DNA of 44,874 bases from Streptomyces sp. H39-S7 (GTDB lineage: Bacteria > Actinomycetota > Actinomycetes > Streptomycetales > Streptomycetaceae): the NCBI RefSeq assembly GCF_027158205.1, contig NZ_JAPVLU010000060.1, forward strand, positions 1 to 44,874, in the 5' to 3' direction. Below are positions 41,552-44,874 of this stretch, one piece after another. Below the pieces are notes generated by a model. It ran no database searches. It had not been told where the DNA came from and was given only the letters and a program-made list of their open reading frames with translations. Position numbers and translations under genes: made by a program. Within the stretch, counting starts at the first letter, position 1. Every line of letters begins with the position of its first letter.

Positions 41552-42025
41552 ATGAGGGTCCACCTGACCGAGGCAGATGTCCCCGCCTGCGGACCGGCGG
41601 TCGAGGAGATGGTCGGTTTGGCTTTGGTGTACCGGGCCGGGAACTACGGCGGCGAGCCCGGCAGCCTGGGTGCCGCCCGGCAGCTGGCCGATGAATTCCT
41701 TGACTGCCTTGCGGCGGACTTCGCCACGACCGTCAGCGAGCGTTTCCGCTTCGACGTGATGCTCGTGGTCACGGAGCTGCTGACCAACGCCGAACGCTAC
41801 GCGTGCGGACCGTCCCTGCTGGAGCTTGCGGGAAGTACTCGCAGTGTGGTGGTGACGGTATGGGACTCCAGCACCGCCCTGCCGGTCGTGTTCCCGCCCG
41901 ATCCTTCGCGGGTCGGCGGTCACGGCCTGGAGATCGTGAACCGGTTGTGTGAGCAGGTGACGGCGGAGCGGGTGCCGGTGGGCAAGCGCGTGCGGGCCGT
42001 CCTGCGCGTTCATGACACCACGTAA
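41552..42025 (+). CDS. RsbW-like anti-sigma kinase (HATPase domain protein)
   Basis: A 157-residue GHKL ATPase of the RsbW type, which binds sigma factors or phosphorylates STAS antagonists. VVTELLTNAERYA (N box, about 72-84), VWDSS and GGHGLEIVNRLC (G2 box) are in place. ATG 41552 is used (AGGGA upstream); an in-frame ATG at 41474 would add 26 residues of low-complexity sequence. In the same window lie its usual partners: STAS antagonists at 31.9-33.2 kb and a SpoIIE phosphatase 0.7 kb downstream. Confidence 0.87.
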   Translation: MRVHLTEADVPACGPAVEEMVGLALVYRAGNYGGEPGSLGAARQLADEFLDCLAADFATTVSERFRFDVMLVVTELLTNAERYACGPSLLELAGSTRSVVVTVWDSSTALPVVFPPDPSRVGGHGLEIVNRLCEQVTAERVPVGKRVRAVLRVHDTT

Positions 42026-42371
42026 CAGCCGCCGGGGCAGCGCTGACCGCTTCCGCGGGCGATGGGTGGCGGTGCTGAACTCAGCCTCCCGATCAGGCGG
42101 AGCACGGGGAGCTGACGGGTGCGGGTGCGGGTCGCCGGACTGGCACGGATGACCACCCACACGTGGAGCGCGGGAAGGTGGCCGGTGATCAGGTGTTCGG
42201 TGACGGTTCAGGACGGGAACCTCACGCAGCTGCACACACCGGTCGCTCCCGGCTGCTGTGCCCGCAGGAACACCCGTGCCACCGCTGCGGCAGGAGGGGG
42301 CCGACCGGGGCCTGGTCGCACTCGCCCTCATCGGACCAGGGACCTGGCCCGCAGGCCTCGCGCTGCGGAGG
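42026..42371. other. Intergenic stretch, no gene seen
   Basis: About 345 GC-rich bases between convergent genes. No frame has both a start with ribosome site and a family resemblance. Confidence 0.5.
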
Positions 42372-42599
42372 TCAGCGTCTTTCACGCAGCGCTCGCTCAG
42401 GCTCCTCCGCCCGCAGGCTAAGGCCCTGGTGAAGGCGGCTGCGCAGCAGGAGCAGGGCGGCCAGGTCGGCGACCTTTACGAGGTCGTCGAGCAGGCACTG
42501 GATGCGGGGGCTGTCCGCGGCACGGACGGCGTCCACGATGCCCTCGACGAGCTCACAGACACCAGCAGATGGTGTCCGGGGGTTCGGGTCAACGTGCAT
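42372..42599 (-). CDS. Small helical protein, unknown
   Basis: Seventy-five codons from ATG 42599, with an AGGTGTAGGT stretch just upstream. The protein is almost wholly helical: AGVCELVEGIVDAVRAADSP, then CLLDDLVKVADLAALLLLRS and LHQGL. Small proteins of this look are common in Streptomyces, some beside regulator genes; no function known to me. It lies divergent from the GAF-SpoIIE phosphatase across a 151-base gap. Confidence 0.65.
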   Translation of the reverse strand: MHVDPNPRTPSAGVCELVEGIVDAVRAADSPRIQCLLDDLVKVADLAALLLLRSRLHQGLSLRAEEPERALRERR

Positions 42600-42750
42600 A
42601 CCTACACCTATCCAGAGGGCCGGGCGATCGGTATCGCTCGACCGGGTGGGAACCGCTCCTGCAGTGGGGTAGTTTGCCTCTTCGTATCTGCCCGGAGTTT
42701 CGCGCAACCGGTATGCACTGGACTGGCACGACATCGGGAAGAGAGCTCCC

Positions 42751-44010
42751 ATGCGGGACAGCGGAATCGACGGACTGGGTGAGGCGCTGGCCGCGGCGGA
42801 GGCCGCCCCGCCGGTGGAGTCCGTCGACGTCATCGCCGCGGCGCTGCGAAGACAGCTCGGGGCCCGGTCGGTGTCGTTCCTGATCACCGACTTCACCGGC
42901 GGCTCCGTCGTGCGCCTGGGAGCCGCCGACGACATCGACCTGGACCGCCCAGCTGACCCGATCGGCGTGTCGGGCACCGTGTACGAGCAGGTGATCCGCA
43001 CCCAGCAACCGCACGTAGAGCGAAGCGGGGCCGGTGCTTGGACGCGGGTGATCGCGCCGGTGACCAACCGCGGGGACGCCATCGGGCTCCTCGAGCTCTA
43101 CCTGCCCCAGCACCCCGGACCCAACACCCTGCAACAGATCAGCCGCAGCGCCCACGCCCTGGCATACATCGTCATCGCGAACCGGCCCTTCACCGACCTC
43201 TACCAGTGGGGTCGCCGTACCGCCCCGCTGAGTCTGGCCGCCGAGATCCAGCACCGGTTGCTGCCCGCGTCCTTGGCCTGCGAAGCCGCCCAGTTCGCGG
43301 TGGCCGGCGCCCTGGAGCCGGCCGAGTTCGTCGGCGGCGACACCTTCGACTACGTCATAGACCGCGACCACGTCCAACTGTCCGTCACCGACGCCATGGG
43401 CCACGACGTGGACGCCGCCCTGCTGGCCACCCTCCTGGTCGGCGCCCTGCGCCGCGCCCGCAGGCAAGGCGCCGACCTCACCGAACAAGCCCGCCAAGCC
43501 GACCAGGCCGTGACCCAGCACAGCGCCGGCCGCTACGTCACCGGCCAACTCCTGCGCATCAACCTGCACGACGGCCGAACCGAATTCATCAACGCCGGCC
43601 ACCCCTGGCCGCTGCGCCTGCGTGGGGGAAAGGTCGAGCAGCTCGTGCCGAGCATCGACATGCCCTTCGGCTTCACAGCTCCCCACACCTATACCGTCCA
43701 GCACCTGGACCTGCGGGCCGGGGACCGGCTCATCATGCTCACCGACGGAATGCTGGAACGCAGCGCCGAGAACCTTGACCTGCCGGCGCTCATCGCCAGC
43801 ACTCAGGACCTGCACCCGCGCGAATCTGCCCGCGTCCTGATCGAGCACGTCGTCCACGCCCAGGACGGCCAACTGCAGGACGACGCCACCGTGATGTGCC
43901 TGGACTGGTACGGCATCCAGGACACTCGACGCCATGCCGACCACGGTGCCGACGTCACCGAAGCCTCCCCCAGCACCAACACCGAGGCTTACATCTCTCC
44001 CACGAACTAG
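42751..44010 (+). CDS. GAF domain SpoIIE/PP2C phosphatase
   Basis: A 419-residue signalling phosphatase that would dephosphorylate a STAS antagonist. The N-terminal part (about 20-150) is a GAF-like sensor (SVSFLITDFTGGSVVRL, VIAPVTNRGDAIGLLELYL). The PP2C domain (about 165-395) starts with AEIQHRLLPASL, has FVGGDTFDYV, SVTDAMGHDVDAALLATLL, FINAGHPWPLRL and MLTDGMLERS, and ends near QDDATVMCL. Aspartates in GGDTFD, TDAMGHD, TDG and DDAT are the metal ligands. ATG 42751 has GGGAAGAGAG upstream. Likely partner of the RsbW-like kinase upstream. Confidence 0.93.
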   Translation: MRDSGIDGLGEALAAAEAAPPVESVDVIAAALRRQLGARSVSFLITDFTGGSVVRLGAADDIDLDRPADPIGVSGTVYEQVIRTQQPHVERSGAGAWTRVIAPVTNRGDAIGLLELYLPQHPGPNTLQQISRSAHALAYIVIANRPFTDLYQWGRRTAPLSLAAEIQHRLLPASLACEAAQFAVAGALEPAEFVGGDTFDYVIDRDHVQLSVTDAMGHDVDAALLATLLVGALRRARRQGADLTEQARQADQAVTQHSAGRYVTGQLLRINLHDGRTEFINAGHPWPLRLRGGKVEQLVPSIDMPFGFTAPHTYTVQHLDLRAGDRLIMLTDGMLERSAENLDLPALIASTQDLHPRESARVLIEHVVHAQDGQLQDDATVMCLDWYGIQDTRRHADHGADVTEASPSTNTEAYISPTN

Positions 44011-44034
44011 CAGCGAACCGCATCATGCTGAACA

Positions 44035-44054
44035 TGCCCCGCCCAGGGCGGGCA
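44035..44054 (+). terminator. Short hairpin after the phosphatase gene
   Basis: CCCGCC (44038-44043) pairs with GGCGGG (44047-44052), extended by a bulged TG/CA pair. It lies 25 bases after the stop. Confidence 0.4.
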
Positions 44055-44257
44055 GGAGTTCGCACAGCCCGTTCGCGTGTGACCAGACAGCAGGGACGGG
44101 CCCAGCCCTTGGTCTTCGGCATATTTGCCCGGCCACCGGCCTCATCATCTGTTGCAGAGAGTGACATATGAGGGTAGCGCCGGGCAGCTGGGCGGCGGCG
44201 CCGAGGGGTCGCGCCGCCGCCATCACCTGCCGGATCTTGCTGGGCCCGAGAGCGGTC

Positions 44258-44560
44258 CTAGACCCGTTCTGCCGTCCGCTGCTGCGTCAGTTCGGCGCCG
44301 GGCGGGCGCAGGAACAGGCACAGGGTGTGGGCGGGCTCGGCCGTCCCTCGGATCCAGCGGGTATCGACGACGGTGCAGGCGGGGCCGTCCCCCAGCCAGT
44401 CCGCGGCCGCCTGGAACAGGGCTGTGGGGTCCTGGCCCGCGAGGATCAGCGTTCCATCGTCCTCCACGGTGACCCACAGGTCGACGTGCGAGTTCACGAA
44501 CGCCCCCGCGCGCTCACGCAGCTCTTCCACCAGCGTCGCAGTACCGGGATCAGTCGTCAT
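44258..44560 (-). CDS. Small conserved-looking protein, unknown
   Basis: One hundred codons from ATG 44560 with a good site (GGAAGG upstream). It reads as a compact alpha/beta protein: LVEELRERAGAFVNSHVDLW, VTVEDDGTLILAG, ALFQAAADWLGDGPA and a final strand TLCLFLRPP. High third-position GC supports it. No family recognised. Transcribed leftward toward the phosphatase gene. Confidence 0.75.
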   Translation of the reverse strand: MTTDPGTATLVEELRERAGAFVNSHVDLWVTVEDDGTLILAGQDPTALFQAAADWLGDGPACTVVDTRWIRGTAEPAHTLCLFLRPPGAELTQQRTAERV

Positions 44561-44670
44561 CGTTCTACCTTCCGCGCACATGTATCAGTGACTGTTCGTG
44601 TGCCCCGCTTACCTTCCGTCACTCCCTGGAGTTCCTCAGGATCGCGTGAACGCCCAAGCCCGCCCAGGCG

Positions 44671-44715
44671 CCGAGAGCCGTCCCACCCCCGGCATCGGGA
44701 TGGGACGGCTCTCGG
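44671..44715. terminator. Very strong 15-bp hairpin terminator
   Basis: CCGAGAGCCGTCCCA (44671-44685) pairs perfectly with TGGGACGGCTCTCGG (44701-44715). It lies 18 bases beyond the stop of the leftward gene entering from the right edge. Confidence 0.85.
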
Positions 44716-44732
44716 AAGGTCGGCCGAAGGTG

Positions 44733-44874
44733 TTACGCAGCCAGGGCCGTGCGGGGCGCCGGGCGGTCGCCCGGTGCGGAGCGGCGGGCCTGGGCGAAGC
44801 GGCTGCGGCGGCCGCGGGTGGCGGAGGTGCTGCGCTTGGCACGCTCCACGACCGGGGCGGCGATGACGCACGGG
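44733..44874 (-). CDS. C-terminus of a protein with a basic Arg/Ser/Ala tail
   Basis: The frame enters from the right edge and ends with TAA at 44735-44733. The visible 46 residues are rich in Arg, Ser and Ala (VVERAKRSTSATRGRRSRF and onward). Such basic tails occur on Streptomyces DEAD-box RNA helicases among others; the family cannot be fixed from this fragment. The strong hairpin after the stop supports a real gene end. Confidence 0.6.
   Translation of the reverse strand, partial: PCVIAAPVVERAKRSTSATRGRRSRFAQARRSAPGDRPAPRTALAA

Noticed and set aside
42258..42782. 174-codon plus-strand frame before the GAF-SpoIIE gene
   Set aside because: It runs antisense to the small helical protein, which has better codon use and a start site.

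Overview
The window looks like chromosomal DNA of a Streptomyces-type actinomycete. It is very GC-rich with strong third-position GC, starts often with GTG, and carries families typical of the genus: 2-methylisoborneol synthesis, a family 2B encapsulin, STAS/SpoIIE partner-switching proteins, PucR, DUF1996 and DUF1906 proteins. No tRNA, rRNA or CRISPR array was seen. All family calls come from reading motifs and from memory of the families; no search was run.

Left part (1-10.2 kb): a family 2B encapsulin (5' end only) stands divergent from a 2-methylisoborneol synthase and its geranyl diphosphate methyltransferase, so this is an earthy-odour terpene locus with a probable protein nanocompartment. 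Next come an amidohydrolase and amino-acid permease pair divergent from a TetR regulator, a START-like protein, a secreted SGNH esterase and a PucR-type regulator.

10.2-15.7 kb: a leftward set of five genes (PLP decarboxylase, Fe(II)/2-oxoglutarate dioxygenase, glycosyltransferase-like protein, GNAT acetyltransferase, MFS exporter). Three of them overlap by a few bases. I read it as an uncharacterised small-molecule pathway and it is one of the two best candidates for a new system.

15.7-30.3 kb: an amino-sugar pair (GH114 lipoprotein and BadF-type sugar kinase), a LysR/SDR divergon with a long perfect palindrome, an ACT-domain protein, a kinase/phosphatase fusion protein of the RsbT/RsbX type, a gene-free structured repeat region ending in a strong terminator, a GlsB/YeaQ stress membrane protein, a DUF1963-like protein, and a secreted DUF1996 + DUF305-like operon facing a LacI regulator across several palindromic operators. 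A lipoprotein and a DUF1906 glycosidase-like protein follow.

30.3-41.5 kb is a decaying accessory zone. It holds remnants of a SAM methyltransferase, a phosphoglucomutase with a large in-frame deletion, a frameshifted serine recombinase, a cut-off flavin reductase, a frameshifted large membrane protein in a visibly AT-richer island, and an IS630 remnant. Inside this zone sits an intact operon of a single STAS protein, a double STAS protein and a P-loop ATPase with TPR/Sel1-like repeats, the second candidate system.

41.5-44.9 kb: an RsbW-like anti-sigma kinase, two small conserved-looking proteins and a GAF-SpoIIE phosphatase, then the C-terminus of a basic-tailed protein. Together with the STAS operon and the RsbT/RsbX-type fusion, the window encodes most parts of a sigma-factor partner-switching network in separate pieces.
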